Shown here: positions 20,526-31,160 of the stretch, one piece after another
How the letters are laid out: every line of letters begins with the position of its first letter
Numbering within the stretch: position 1 is the stretch's first letter
Assembly: GCF_002865645.1 (NCBI RefSeq)
Contig: NW_020194549.1
Span: 124,001 to 188,000 of the forward strand
Length of the DNA: 64,000 bases
Direction: 5' to 3'
DNA from: Hyaloscypha bicolor E
Taxonomy: Eukaryota > Ascomycota > Leotiomycetes > Helotiales > Hyaloscyphaceae
Notes under the pieces: model-generated
Seen by the model: only the letters and a program-made list of their open reading frames with translations
What the model was told of the DNA's origin: nothing
The model's database searches: none
Program-made: the position numbers and the translations under genes

Positions 20526-23162
20526 TCATTCTTCTCTGAGGCACCAGCGGTGATGAGGCAGGAGCAGCCGGCTCTGAATTGGCACCACTTGAAGATTTGC
20601 AATGTTGACAGGCGGTGTATCAGCGAATGCTGGCATGTTTGTGGGAGCGGCAACAGTTCCTTGGCCTTCGGTTTCATGAAGGACAGATGTGAAGTACGTA
20701 AACAGTGCAAGTGAGATTGCAAGATCGAATCCGTCGATTCTCGATCCTACAAACCAACTGAGAGAGGCGATGAAGACCGCGAGCAACACAAAGAGGAACG
20801 GAAAGCCTTCTACAGTGACAGGAGCGGACGATTTTGTATATGCGGAAGGCTCTGGGAACTCTGGGAACTCGGGTTGCACCACCTGGGCATCACTGCCAGT
20901 AATTTGGGACCCCGCATTATTGTAAGGAATAATCGGCTCCTGTGAAAGAATTCCCCAAAGGATAGTTGGCCCAGGTTCATTGTCAGAAGGGGTGACAACG
21001 GCAGATTGGGGTTGATCACCGCAGTTGTTGTCTTCGACCTCAGGAGTACAAGCAAAGGCTGATGAGTCTTCACTATCTTCAACGTTGGAACAGGTGGTGT
21101 CTTGAAGTGTAGCCTCGGAGGTAAAGCTTTCCTCGCTAACGGATGATCCCTGGATGTCCATGCTGTCGGTGGTGTCGGTACTATGAAGGTTGTGCTCTCT
21201 CACCGATGCATGGGAGTCTCCATCGCAATTGTCATCCGCACAATAGATGCAGTCGCCTGGCTGCGGCTCGTTTGTTGTTTGGATTGGCTCCGCAAAGAAA
21301 TTGTCAACGCAATGGTTGAAGGTATCTTGTGTGGTAGCTGGGCCCTCGGAAAGCAATGCTGCGTGACCTTTACTGCTCAATTTATAATCCAGCACAGCCT
21401 CTGGCTCAGGATCATTGAGCAACTCAACTTCAAATTCTTCGGTGTCCTTGCTACCAAATTGCTCTTCCTTTTCCATTTTATCTTCCAAAGCGTTCTTCTC
21501 TTGTGTGGCAAGAAGCAGCTTTGCCTGCAACTCATCGACAGTCTCGGGAGCCTTGTTATGTTCCTTGGCCAGACCAACAAAATTCAGTTGGTCAAGGGCA
21601 GCCTGACGCAGCTTTTCTTCGAGATCGTCGAATTTCTCGAGAGTTTTCTTGTATTCTTTCTGGAGGTCACTGTAAGCTTCCCGAACTCGATCGGATTGAA
21701 GCAACCAATTGTCAACATCATTTGCCAGGGTGTTGTTCTTCTCCTGCTCCGTCTCGAGCTGACCTTCCAGACTGTATTTTTCAGCAACAGCCTGGCCTAG
21801 CATGGTCTTGAGATCACTGATCTTAGTCAAAGAATCATCTTGTTCTCTTTTGAGTGCTTGTTTCTCCCACAATTGGTCTCGAGCAGTCTGAAGTACCTTG
21901 GCTTGCAGCTCGTCAATTTTCCCGCTGCTCTTCTGTTGCTCCTGTCGCAATGTTTCTTGATCTCCAAGAGTTTTGTGCAGCTTCTCTTCGAGATCGCTGG
22001 CCTTATCCACGCTCACCTGTAATTCTGTCTTGAGGTCGCCCTCGGCAAGATCTCGATCGATGGCGGCTTGGACGAGGCGCTCCTCCAGATCCCGAAATTT
22101 GTCGACATCATCTTCTTGCTCTTGCAATTTCTTGAGGTTGCTCTCCGAACCAGCCCGAGCTCGAGAATACTGGAGCGGCTTGGTGCGGAGGTCATCGGAC
22201 TTCTTCTGAAAATCACAATTCAATATCCCTTGTTGTCTGAGAGCCTGAATGAGTTTCTCAGTTGCCTCGTTAGCTTCCTTAGCATTGAAATGTCTGGCAG
22301 CAGCGACGAGACCACCCTTCGTCTCGTCGGTGCTCCAGTGCTGTTTATTTCTTTCACTGCTTGCGTCAGGCACCTCCGCGGTGATCTGGACATCCCATTG
22401 CGGCTTTGGTATATCCATAGTGGAGTCATACTCATTATGTGAGATAGGAGTAGTACTTTGGGAAGCAATGGGTGTAGAAGTGATAATTGAGGGGATGTTT
22501 GAAGTGGTCGAATTCATTCCAAACGACGAATCAGGTGACGTGAACCAAGGTACTGAATTTGCCTGCTGGAAGGGCCAGGATTGCTGATAGCTGTCTGGAA
22601 AGAGATATGCATTCGGCATACTTCCCTGTTGAGGTAAGAAGTTATAGACTGGACTCATGTCTGGATTCGGACAAACTGCCTCAGCTTGCTGAAATGTTGA
22701 TGGGTGTTGATAGCTGTCTGCAAAAGAATATGCATTTGGGATGCTTCCCTCTTGAGGTAAGAGGGGACAAACTGGACCCATGTCTGGATTCCAGTTTCCT
22801 GGTACTTGTTGGGAAGGATTTGGGCTCGCACCAAGGTAGGTCTGTTCAATACCTGCCCCAAATGGCATCGAAAAAGCGGCTGGATTGTAAAAGCTTCCGA
22901 GATTTGAGAAGCACCAATCCGGAAGGATTGGGGGTGTGGTGTATTTTTCTGGTTGAATATCGACGAAAGTTGTCTCTTTCTGTTTGCTGTCCGTAGATTG
23001 CTTCATTGTCGAAGGCGACGAAGGAGACTCGTAGTCCTGTGTCATGATTAGCGTTTCTGCAATACCTTGTTTCATAGGCAAGAGACTTACCTTCTTAGGA
23101 ATGGTTGATAAGTGTTTCATTGCGCCGATCTGGCTTTCTTCCATGTTGCGCTCACCAGGCAT
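20526..23162 (-). CDS. Coiled-coil protein with C-terminal membrane segments
   Basis: Encodes about 860 residues. A 54-bp intron is very likely at 23090-23037: donor GTAAGT, branch-like GCTAATC, acceptor CAG. Because 54 is a multiple of three, the unspliced frame also stays open. The N-terminal ~250 residues are Pro/Gln/Ser/Tyr-rich and contain two tandem ~40-residue repeats (NPDM.PV...LPQ.GS.PNAY.F.DSYQ). The middle (about 270-590) is a strong Glu/Lys/Gln/Leu coiled coil with recurring DLEEKLRQA-like units. An acidic Ser/Thr-rich linker follows. Near the C-terminus are hydrophobic stretches (FPFLFVLLAVFIASLSWFV, then AISLALFTYFTSVL), suggesting a tail-anchored or hairpin membrane protein. 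No family recognised. It shares its general architecture with the gene at 31161-34247. Confidence 0.7.
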   Translation of the reverse strand: MPGERNMEESQIGAMKHLSTIPKKVSLLPMKQGIAETLIMTQDYESPSSPSTMKQSTDSKQKETTFVDIQPEKYTTPPILPDWCFSNLGSFYNPAAFSMPFGAGIEQTYLGASPNPSQQVPGNWNPDMGPVCPLLPQEGSIPNAYSFADSYQHPSTFQQAEAVCPNPDMSPVYNFLPQQGSMPNAYLFPDSYQQSWPFQQANSVPWFTSPDSSFGMNSTTSNIPSIITSTPIASQSTTPISHNEYDSTMDIPKPQWDVQITAEVPDASSERNKQHWSTDETKGGLVAAARHFNAKEANEATEKLIQALRQQGILNCDFQKKSDDLRTKPLQYSRARAGSESNLKKLQEQEDDVDKFRDLEERLVQAAIDRDLAEGDLKTELQVSVDKASDLEEKLHKTLGDQETLRQEQQKSSGKIDELQAKVLQTARDQLWEKQALKREQDDSLTKISDLKTMLGQAVAEKYSLEGQLETEQEKNNTLANDVDNWLLQSDRVREAYSDLQKEYKKTLEKFDDLEEKLRQAALDQLNFVGLAKEHNKAPETVDELQAKLLLATQEKNALEDKMEKEEQFGSKDTEEFEVELLNDPEPEAVLDYKLSSKGHAALLSEGPATTQDTFNHCVDNFFAEPIQTTNEPQPGDCIYCADDNCDGDSHASVREHNLHSTDTTDSMDIQGSSVSEESFTSEATLQDTTCSNVEDSEDSSAFACTPEVEDNNCGDQPQSAVVTPSDNEPGPTILWGILSQEPIIPYNNAGSQITGSDAQVVQPEFPEFPEPSAYTKSSAPVTVEGFPFLFVLLAVFIASLSWFVGSRIDGFDLAISLALFTYFTSVLHETEGQGTVAAPTNMPAFADTPPVNIANLQVVPIQSRLLLPHHRWCLREE

Positions 23163-23370
23163 CGTAGCGGTATGGCAGATACGTATTGAGATTTCGATGC
23201 GCTCTCGAAGTGGTGCTGTCTCCTAACTGAGGTTGTGCTCAAATATTATCGAGTACTTGAAGGTTGTTGGGCAAAGAGGACTAAGATTGCTGTTGGGAGA
23301 TGCCGATTGCTGTGATGCGGTGTCCAGATGGTGGAAGTTGTTGAAGAAAAGAGTTCATGAGACCTCAGAC

Positions 23371-23963
23371 CAGTGTATCAAATGAGTAGAGTAGAGTAGA
23401 GTAGTGGGTCCTACTCATACTATACTCAGCCAAAATATGTCCTACTTATACTCTACTCAATACTCATTGAGTATATACTTAAGTAACTTAAGTAGTGAGT
23501 CACGTGCAAGCACGTATCCTTATAAAGGAGTCCCCCGACTTATTTATTAGCTATAAGCTTACTTTAAAAGGTTATATTATATCCAAGAGTTAAGTAGAAG
23601 TCAAAATAAGCCCCATATATTCCTTTTATCTTTGATTTATTATTTAGAAGTCACATGTATTAAATAACACGTGATTACTATATTAATTTTTACTAGTATA
23701 ATAAGTAGTATTAAAGGAATTTTAGGTAGTAAAAAAGATAATAAAGGTAGAGAAAGATAATAAAGAAAAGAATTAAATAGTATTTATAATATAAAAAGAG
23801 ATATTTAATAAAATAAACCACGTGATGAGTAGTTAAACTACTTAAGTAGTCTACTCTACTCTACTTAAGCTTAGTCATGGAGGGGCTACTTATACTCTAC
23901 TCAATACTCAATGAGTATATACTTAAGTAACTTAAGTAGTTTGAGTATTCCTTTGACACACTG
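23371..23963. mobile_element. hAT-type MITE 1 (593 bp) with 8-bp TSD
   Basis: The ends are CAGTGTATCAAATGAG and, on the other strand, CAGTGTGTCAAAGGAA, an imperfect terminal inverted repeat. The element is flanked by the perfect 8-bp duplication CCTCAGAC (23363-23370 and 23964-23971). An 8-bp TSD plus CAGTG-type termini is typical of the hAT superfamily. The interior is A+T-rich with no transposase reading, so the element is non-autonomous. A segment of about 50 bp occurs near both ends in the same orientation and contains palindromes such as ACTTAAGTAACTTAAGT, possible transposase-binding repeats. Confidence 0.88.
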
Positions 23964-23971
23964 CCTCAGAC

Positions 23972-25505
23972 TCAGAGTATATATCCCCGTGTGGGGGGGG
24001 ATAAACTGCACCATGTAGTTCGCATCCATAAATTAATAAAATTTATCCCCCTTAAAAGGGCGCGGGCATGGATCCATGTTCTCCCTCACTTGCAGAACAA
24101 GGATAAGATGAAAAGATCCCATTTTTCATAGAAGTTGGATGTTAAGAATATCTGGGTGAGGAAGTGGATGATGGGGCGAGTGAAGATTGTTGGAGCCACA
24201 GGAGGTGATCAAATGAAACAGAGGTAATGCTCTTTGGCATGACTACACGCTCATAGCTTATTATGTGATATTTCTTTCCGGGAGCAGGATTTAAAGAGGC
24301 TAAGGACTTCAGTTATGATACATGGCTCGTTGTGCCTAGTGTTCCTGCTCTCTATCTCAGTTATAGAAGCTTGAAGCTCTATTAGCATAAGTAAAAGTGA
24401 TTGGGGGAAAGACATGATCTTTGTTCTGCATTGTGAGCGAAATAGAAACAATCCACAGACACAAGCATGTAGTGGAAACAAGGTAGAGGAACCATCCTCT
24501 CAATGCCGCTTTGTCCGTATCAGCACAAACAAAAGCAGCTCAAGCACCCGAAGGATCTGAAACAAAGAACAATCGACAAAAGATTGATAATTAATCGCTG
24601 TTGGCTGGTTGGGCCTATGAAAGGCGAGATTAGCCGAGAAACTTCCCCTTCAAGATCGGGGTGCGTACCCTTGACTGAGAGTTCAAGGTAAGCGCCTCAA
24701 ACGTATTGTCTTGTTGCCCCATCATACTCCAATATAACAGTCTGATGAAACGAGCTGTGCACATGAAGCTCTCGGCCCGTGGTGACCGTATCCTGTGCAA
24801 GCTCCACTCCAACACCAACGTTTTATCCTAGATAGTAGCTAGCCATTCTTCCAAGTAGCCTAGAGTAGCTCAACTTCTAATGCCTTCACATTTGTCCGAT
24901 AGTCTTCCTATGCCTTCATCAATTCATCCTCTAGGTCCTGCTTCTTTCTAGCTGCTTGCGTCCTGCCGCTGGCCAATCCTCTATGGCAGCTACCAGCTCG
25001 TTCTTCAACCTCATGATTTTCGAGACACAACTGGTGCATTCTTGAGCAGAGCGAGCCTGAGCATTATCTTCGAGATCGGGGGGCTATGTAGCCAGAGCAC
25101 GAGTTACCTTTGGTCGCGTGGCCTTGCAGATTCTCTTTGCCCAGCTCTCCGGAACCCAGCTCGGCAACTCATGCTTTTCACCCTCTTCCTCCTCCCAAGA
25201 TCTTGCTATTCCCGTAGAGAACTTGATAAGCTATGCAATATTCTCCCCTAACTCGGTCAAATGCTACATGATCTGAAACTTCTCTATGCGTTTGTTCCGG
25301 GAGATCTGGGCGACCGATTTTTACACGCTCGGTTCTGAGGGCGTTACGCCTTCAATGCTGGATCCGCAAACCACACTCTCTGGAGTAACTTTCCCAACTC
25401 TTAGGCTGGCGGCGAAGTTGAGTATGATCTGAATGCTGAATGACACAGTGAAGACAAGCCTGGATGCCTTTGATGATTACGTCGTGTATGGTAATTTTTT
25501 GGGGC
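23972..25505. other. Gene-free stretch with a decayed minus-strand coding fragment
   Basis: No intact gene. On the minus strand around 25220-24850, coding-like pieces can be read across stops and a frameshift: SWVPESWAKRI, then SAQECTSCVSKIMRLKNELVAA, then KKQDLEDELMKA. It resembles the remains of a small protein with a Cys pair and a coiled coil. The rest shows nothing I can support. Confidence 0.3.
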
Positions 25506-25513
25506 CTCGTGAG

Positions 25514-26077
25514 CAGGCTTGGCAAAAATTCCCGAGGCATCGATACCGGTATCAATAGTAGAGGTATTAGTCAGGCATCGTAAGGAATCGATAGTATCGG
25601 TACCAGAATCGATTCTTACCCCAAAAATTAACTCTTTCTTTTATTATTTAAATTATATAATAATATATAATTACATAATTTCTTTAATTTTTAGTCTTTC
25701 TATTAAAAAAATTACTTACTATTATTAATAAAAGTTAATAATATCTTAAATTCAAAATAGCTCTCGTATTCAGAGAATTAAGCCCCGTATTTATATTTCT
25801 TATCAAGATACTAAATATATAAGCAAGCCTTACGAAAATCTCGAAAGCTCATTTTTACTTAAAATAGCCGTATTAAGATGAGTTTTAGTCTAAAATATAA
25901 GATAAGTAGCTAAATAGAAAGCCTAAATTAAGTAGGGTATTTGCGCTACTAAAAGTTTTCTTATAAGAGAAGTGGTTCTAAAGTTAATTGCAATCAAAGG
26001 GGGGAATTGGGTTCGGGGAATCGATACTGGTATCGATACTATTGATACCGGAAATTAAGGAATTTTTGCCAAGCCTG
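25514..26077. mobile_element. hAT-type MITE 2 (564 bp) with 8-bp TSD
   Basis: Both ends carry the terminal inverted repeat CAGGCTTGGCAAAAATTCC, 19 bp and perfect. The element is flanked by the perfect 8-bp duplication CTCGTGAG (25506-25513 and 26078-26085). Subterminal regions repeat ATCGATA/CCGGTATC motifs on both sides. The interior is A+T-rich without a transposase. The 8-bp TSD and CAG-starting TIR place it in the hAT superfamily, and its TIR differs from that of MITE 1, so it belongs to a different family. Confidence 0.92.
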
Positions 26078-26085
26078 CTCGTGAG

Positions 26086-27068
26086 ATTAGAGGTCCTCTA
26101 TATAATTTCACATTCTGATAGAAATTTAAAGGTCACGTAATCCAGAACCAAAAACCGGGCGTTCTTTGAACGACGTCGAGTCTTTTCTCCTTTCCCCGTC
26201 ACTCTTAGATAAGGAGACCTAGACAAAGAAATGTAGTTTTAAGCAAAGTAGAGTTATAGCGTTTTATAAAGACCTCGGAGTGTGGGGTCAGTGTGCTGTA
26301 TTGAAAGTGAGTTTCGGCAATTGAATAGGGGTAAATTCGCTTATTTTCTTGGCTCATTTTGGCATGCTCTCTGATCATGATTCTTCACATTTACCGAGAA
26401 TTTGATTTGAAGGGTGATTCCTAGCTAGCGAATGTTCTGTGATGCGGTTCCGTTCTGGAGATTCCAGAAATCAGCCGCTGCAATGAGAAGAAGTAGAATT
26501 AACCCAGCGAAGTAAGACAAAGAAACGTGGAAGTGAAATGCCTCTCAAAGAACCCATTGTTTACAATAGTATCAAACAAACTATCCCGAGGCTCAACAAA
26601 GGCAGTTACAGACAAAGAAGAATCGACCTCCCGCTCCATATATCGCTCGCTGAATTACCCCCAGGCATGATGGAGATACCCCAGGAGCTCCCATAATGAC
26701 TTGTCCGTGGTCCAATACAGGCGAACCGTTCTCAAGTGGCGAAAGAGTGGGAAGGCATGAGACACCATTCTTCAAAGATATTGGCTCTTAGACGGCAGGT
26801 AGATCTGGGGCAGAGCTTTCTGCAGAGCAATTGGCAACAGGTGCAGCAGTTGTGGTTTTGAGACCCTGGCGTTCATCGGGGCTGCTGATGGAAAATGGAA
26901 CAGAATTGAACACCACTAGAGGCTCCTTCAGCAATCTCTTGTGGCCTATTGGTGTCCTTGAAGAAGAGGCCATTCAATGATATTCTGCGTACGTGAGGGG
27001 AACACATACCTTTTCCTGAGAGTCGAGGGCTTCGAGAAGAGAGATTTTTGGGTGTTGGGAGTTCGGGA
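26086..27068. other. 3' flank, possibly with an extra terminal exon
   Basis: The minus-strand frame 26970-26788 is open for about 56 codons (IGHKRLLKEPLVVFNSVPFS and so on) after a possible splice acceptor, and a second open piece lies at about 27055-27015. They could be alternative last exons of the gene ending at 27069, but no splice combination closes without an unusual donor. Nothing else is seen. Confidence 0.3.
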
Positions 27069-28478
27069 TTATTGACTTGGACCGAGATTCAAAGAATCAG
27101 CCCGATCTCCATTGGTAGAGGTATCTGAATTCTTCGTGATCGGAGAGCAGAAGCCGGCGATTTCAAGGTGGCTGCCATAATCAGAAACCTCGGACAGGGA
27201 AGTACGAAGGACTCCAGCATCTTTTGTATCCTTGGTATTCGTAGAAAAGTCCCGGGTGACTCGTTGCTTTACTGGTTCTCTTGGCGTAGAGAAATGAGAC
27301 CAGGCAGGGGGAGGGCCTTCAGCTACCACGTCTGAAATCAACTCCGACATCTATCACACAGTCAGTATGATGCTATTGGGTGCTGCTGGTGTTTCAGTAT
27401 TACCTTCTCTTTGTCAAAATTTGTCCCATAAGGATTTTTTGTCTTATGAACAGGAACATTCCACCATTCCCGAGAACTTGTACCCCTATCCCCTATAATC
27501 AGACCTTCCAAGTCATCAACGTCCAAGGTCGGGGTCGAAGTGGAAGCTTCTGGGTTGGAGAAACTGGCGATGAAAGTTTGACTTGCTGCTGCTGGTTGAG
27601 AGTCTACGGCATTGGAAGCCGTCGGAATGGGAGAAAACAAACTTTTTGATTTTGGCTTGAAGTCCGAGGGGCCAACCTCAAAAGGAGACTTTGCAGCTAA
27701 CTCACGAAGCTCTGAGAGACTGATGAGTCGAGTTCGAGGTTTGGAGTTCGAAATCTGATGCACAGGGCTTGCAGAGATTAGGCCAGTCTTTGCGTCGTCG
27801 ATATTTGGAAAACAATTTTTTGGTTCGGTCGACTGAATAGCTTCCGGATTTGAGGAGGGTAAAGAGATTGATGATTCAGCGTTGCTAGCCTCATCCGGTT
27901 TGCCTTCCTCTGGCAGACTCGTTGGTACCTGATCTTTACCCGCGTTTGGGCGGTTCAAGGATAGCTTGTCTGGCACCTCCTTTTTCTTTCTTGGTTGAAT
28001 GAAGAGCTGGCCTGGCTTTTTTTTCTTTTCGCTTGATGCAATGAATGCCTTACGTCCGTCCGCCTTCTTTTGAGATCCTCCGTTGTTGCAGCCAAAATTC
28101 ATGCGATCAAAAAGGAGTGAGGAAAGAGACAGATTAGCGGCGCCGGGCATGGGTGAACTCGGTCTAATCAATCTTGATTCTTCCAAAGCGGCGAGCGGAT
28201 CGTTTTCTATCGGTGCAAGTGGTGATTTCCACTGAAAATGAAGTGAGCATTCTAAACAATCTTTTGGAAGACAAGTTAGGACTTACGACACATTGATTGT
28301 TAAGACTAACAGCATTCAATCTTTCTTCCTCGTGTTCCTCAAAAATAGCAGCCTTCATCAACAACATGGCTGTGGATTTATTCTTGAGGGTATCTGCTTG
28401 ACTTCGTTCCTTTTCGGCCTGCTCTTTACGACGCTCGAGTCGTAAAGCTTTCTCCTCTGACGTCTCTGAAGGATCCAT
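27069..28478 (-). CDS. Hypothetical Lys/Ser-rich protein, probably nuclear
   Basis: Three exons (28478-28287, 28231-27404 and 27350-27069) give 433 residues with all phases at zero. Introns are GTAAGT...CAG and GTAATA...TAG. The N-terminal ~60 residues are a charged helix (SEEKALRLERRKEQAEKER), followed by a low-complexity Ser/Pro/Lys-rich region. Two basic clusters (EKKKKPGQ, PRKKKEVP; about residues 110-130) could act as nuclear localisation signals. No catalytic domain is visible. I do not recognise the family. The stop at 27069 is the simplest end, but downstream open pieces (see 26086-27068) leave the C-terminus uncertain. Confidence 0.5.
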
Positions 28479-31160
28479 CGCAATGGGGCTTCTCGGTGTA
28501 TCGGAGATAGGGTGTGGAATTAGCTAGGTTGTCGTCTAGAATTGGAAGCCAGGATTTTCGGCCATGTAAAGGTCTCGAGAGGCGATCGCGGCGAAGTCAT
28601 CAAAGACCTCGATTTAACCTCACGAATGTACGAAGTATTTCTTTATCATTCAATGCGACGTATTTTTAAATGCTACCAAAAATTGTCAACATAACAAAAT
28701 TTATATTGCGTCACCGGTAAACTTTCTCCTGTTCTGGTGAATAGGTTCGAACCCTTTCCTATAACAATTTAGTGTCTTTGATCACAATAATCCATCTATC
28801 TTCTCCACCCACACGCAATTTCTCATATTCCAATCATTTTAATCTCCTCTGCTCTCGAATAAATGGATCAAGGCTATTATTTTAAGCCTTTGTTCTCTGT
28901 TTGGCGAGTTGTAGCAATGTCATCCCTTGACGAGAAGGAGCTCTGAAAGACAGTACTCGTGGCAATATACGAGGCAGGCACGAGTAAGCTCGTGCGAAAT
29001 TGACTGAGTTGCAGAAGCGGCTGGAGGAAGCTGAGCGGAGAAGTCTGTTTTTGGGATGCAACTCGGAGGGAATGAGGGAGTGCATCACGGTACCGGGGTA
29101 ATTATGTCAATTCCCCTCGAGAACGTTTCAACCAAGTCTATACCTACAGCCCACTCCGGGGACTGCAGAGATGTTTCGTGAGGAGCGGGCTGTAATATTA
29201 CTTCTTTCGGATTGGTTTTGGTTCTTTCACGTGGCTCTCTGCAATGATATAGGTGAATCCTTTCGCGGTCTTCTACTTCGCTCTTGGCATCTCCAGGAGG
29301 AACTTGCCACTTGGGATGCATCCAACGCTTGATCTTGCTTGTAGGTATCGGCTTAGTCGCAGTGTGCCCTGCTTTCTGAACATGGTCTTCGGCGGTAATT
29401 TGCGACATTGAGGCAATAAGATGAATAGCAAAGAACCCCATGTTTGAAGCCAGAACCTGCCTGTGATTGTAAATCTTATGCTCCATTTTATATCGCTTTA
29501 ACAACTATCTGTGAAATCAAACTTAATACCTTTGAAGATGGTTATGTAATATTCGCTGCCAATTCGTTTGAACAACCAGAGGCAGTGATCGCTCTTTCCC
29601 TTTACACAAGAATTCTACCTGCTCCTCGTTGGAGCTCAGTGCTTGCGAAAAGTAATCCGAAAACGGGATCATCTTGCCCCTCGGTAGCAGAGAGACTTCT
29701 GCCCACTAGTCCCCAAATCAGCGTACATATTCTCAAGTTTCTTGCAGGTCGTAACTCCCACGCGAACCATGCACTGAACGATATCTTTCTCTTTCCAAAT
29801 ATCTGCCAGGAGAATCTTCCATGGGATATATTACGCATAAGATCACGGGTAGGATGGAAAATACATACTTTGAGGTCACAGAAGAGGCGAACGGGTTGGA
29901 CAAGGGAGATGGCTTTCGAGACCACGAATCAAGCGACGAGGCAGAAATCCACGAACAGCAGACTTCTAGCAACTAAGAAGTATTCTTAGAGAGAGCAGTT
30001 GAGGACGTTGAAGACAAGTCGGAATTATCCGAGGATGACGAGCCACAATGGAACCGCGGATATGAGCTTCGACAAAAAGCTTCAGAGGATTTCTGGACGC
30101 CGAAGCAGTTAGCAGCTCACAGGGTTGAGTTCGCGATCAGAAGGAATTCTATCAATCCGAAGATAGAAAGCGAGCTATGTCGTTAGAGGAACACAAAGAG
30201 TGTGAGATTGAGAACGCAGAACTTCAAGGAGGGGCTAGTCAATCATCGCACACCCATCAAGCCTCTTCGGCGTCGTAACCCCCCGCCCCACCCGCTTCCT
30301 GAGCTCCTACTCTCTGCCATGGGGCAGCAGAAGGCCTTGATTTCAACATAGAGTCACACTGAGTACTTGTGGGAGCTTTGGAATCTGATGGCTCCACAGA
30401 GAAAGTTCTACCTTGGTAGAGAACGCGACGGGAGACCCGGAGGACTGACGCTTCCTGAAGGGAAACCCCGAATTATTGATATTTTGTTCTGGGCTGGGGT
30501 TTTCGGTGGCTTTGTTGTTAGGGTCAGTGGGCTTGCGGGCTTTGTCTTCCAAGGTATGTTTGGGATTGTTCTCGCTCTCTCTCGGATAGCACTGGGAACT
30601 ATTCTTTTTTCGTTCTGCCAAGTGCTTCCAATGCTACTAAGGTAAGGCAAAACATCGAGGATCGTCGTAAATAATGTGCACATATTTTGCTATTGAGCTG
30701 TAGAAACATTGTCATGACGTTATGGGATGTCCTCACTTTGAGTGACGTGTGACAGGGGTGAAGTTTAAGCGAACCCCTTTTATCACTTGTCGACCTTACC
30801 TAATAATACAGCACGTGACCGGCCCTCTTTGATAGAAAACCCTCCCGTTTCAACTTATTTCATTTCGTTGAATTCACTTGCCATTTGCTTGCAAAATATT
30901 CACCCGAGAAAATTCTTTGCAGCTCAAGATCGGTCGGTGGTGGAGTATTCCCGATTCCGGCCAACCTCGTTGCCGCGCCGCGCATATTTTTTTATTTTAT
31001 TTTTTAGCAACGCGATACAAGGTCCACTGCCAGAGCATCCTCCATCATCTGTCGGAATCTCCTCAAAATCCCCTTCTGGCAACCAAGCTTTTCTTCCAAC
31101 CTCCAACCTCCAACATCCTAGACACACACAGCTCGTATTCATCGACCAGCCGGCGGCGCG
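28479..31160. other. Mostly gene-free stretch with weak coding fragments
   Basis: Apart from a weak candidate at 29085-29441, no gene could be supported. On the plus strand, 29840-30190 can be read as acidic, Glu/Asp/Ser-rich peptides (for example ELSEDDEPQWNRGYELRQKASEDFW) broken by a stop near 29970, perhaps an old pseudogene. The last ~350 bases (30800-31160) are pyrimidine-rich with an AT run at 30985-31010 and probably form the promoter and leader of the next gene. Confidence 0.35.
29085..29441 (-). CDS. Doubtful small hypothetical protein
   Basis: A 118-residue reading starting MGFFAIHLIASMS, a short hydrophobic N-terminus that could pass as a weak signal peptide. It is followed by a charged, Pro- and Trp-containing body. 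No introns, no recognised motif and no conserved context. Amino-acid composition is protein-like, but the region is otherwise decayed, so this may be a relic or chance ORF. Confidence 0.2.
   Translation of the reverse strand: MGFFAIHLIASMSQITAEDHVQKAGHTATKPIPTSKIKRWMHPKWQVPPGDAKSEVEDRERIHLYHCREPRERTKTNPKEVILQPAPHETSLQSPEWAVGIDLVETFSRGIDIITPVP

Noticed and set aside
23395..23960. CRISPR-like array, suggested by repeated GAGTAGAGTAG/ACTTAAGT words
   Set aside because: Repeats are A/T palindromes within a transposon bounded by TIRs and a TSD, without regularly spaced spacers; also a eukaryotic context.
28720..28790. tRNA-like GGTTCGAACCC box
   Set aside because: Only the T-loop-like word is present; no acceptor stem, D-arm or anticodon stem can be folded around it.
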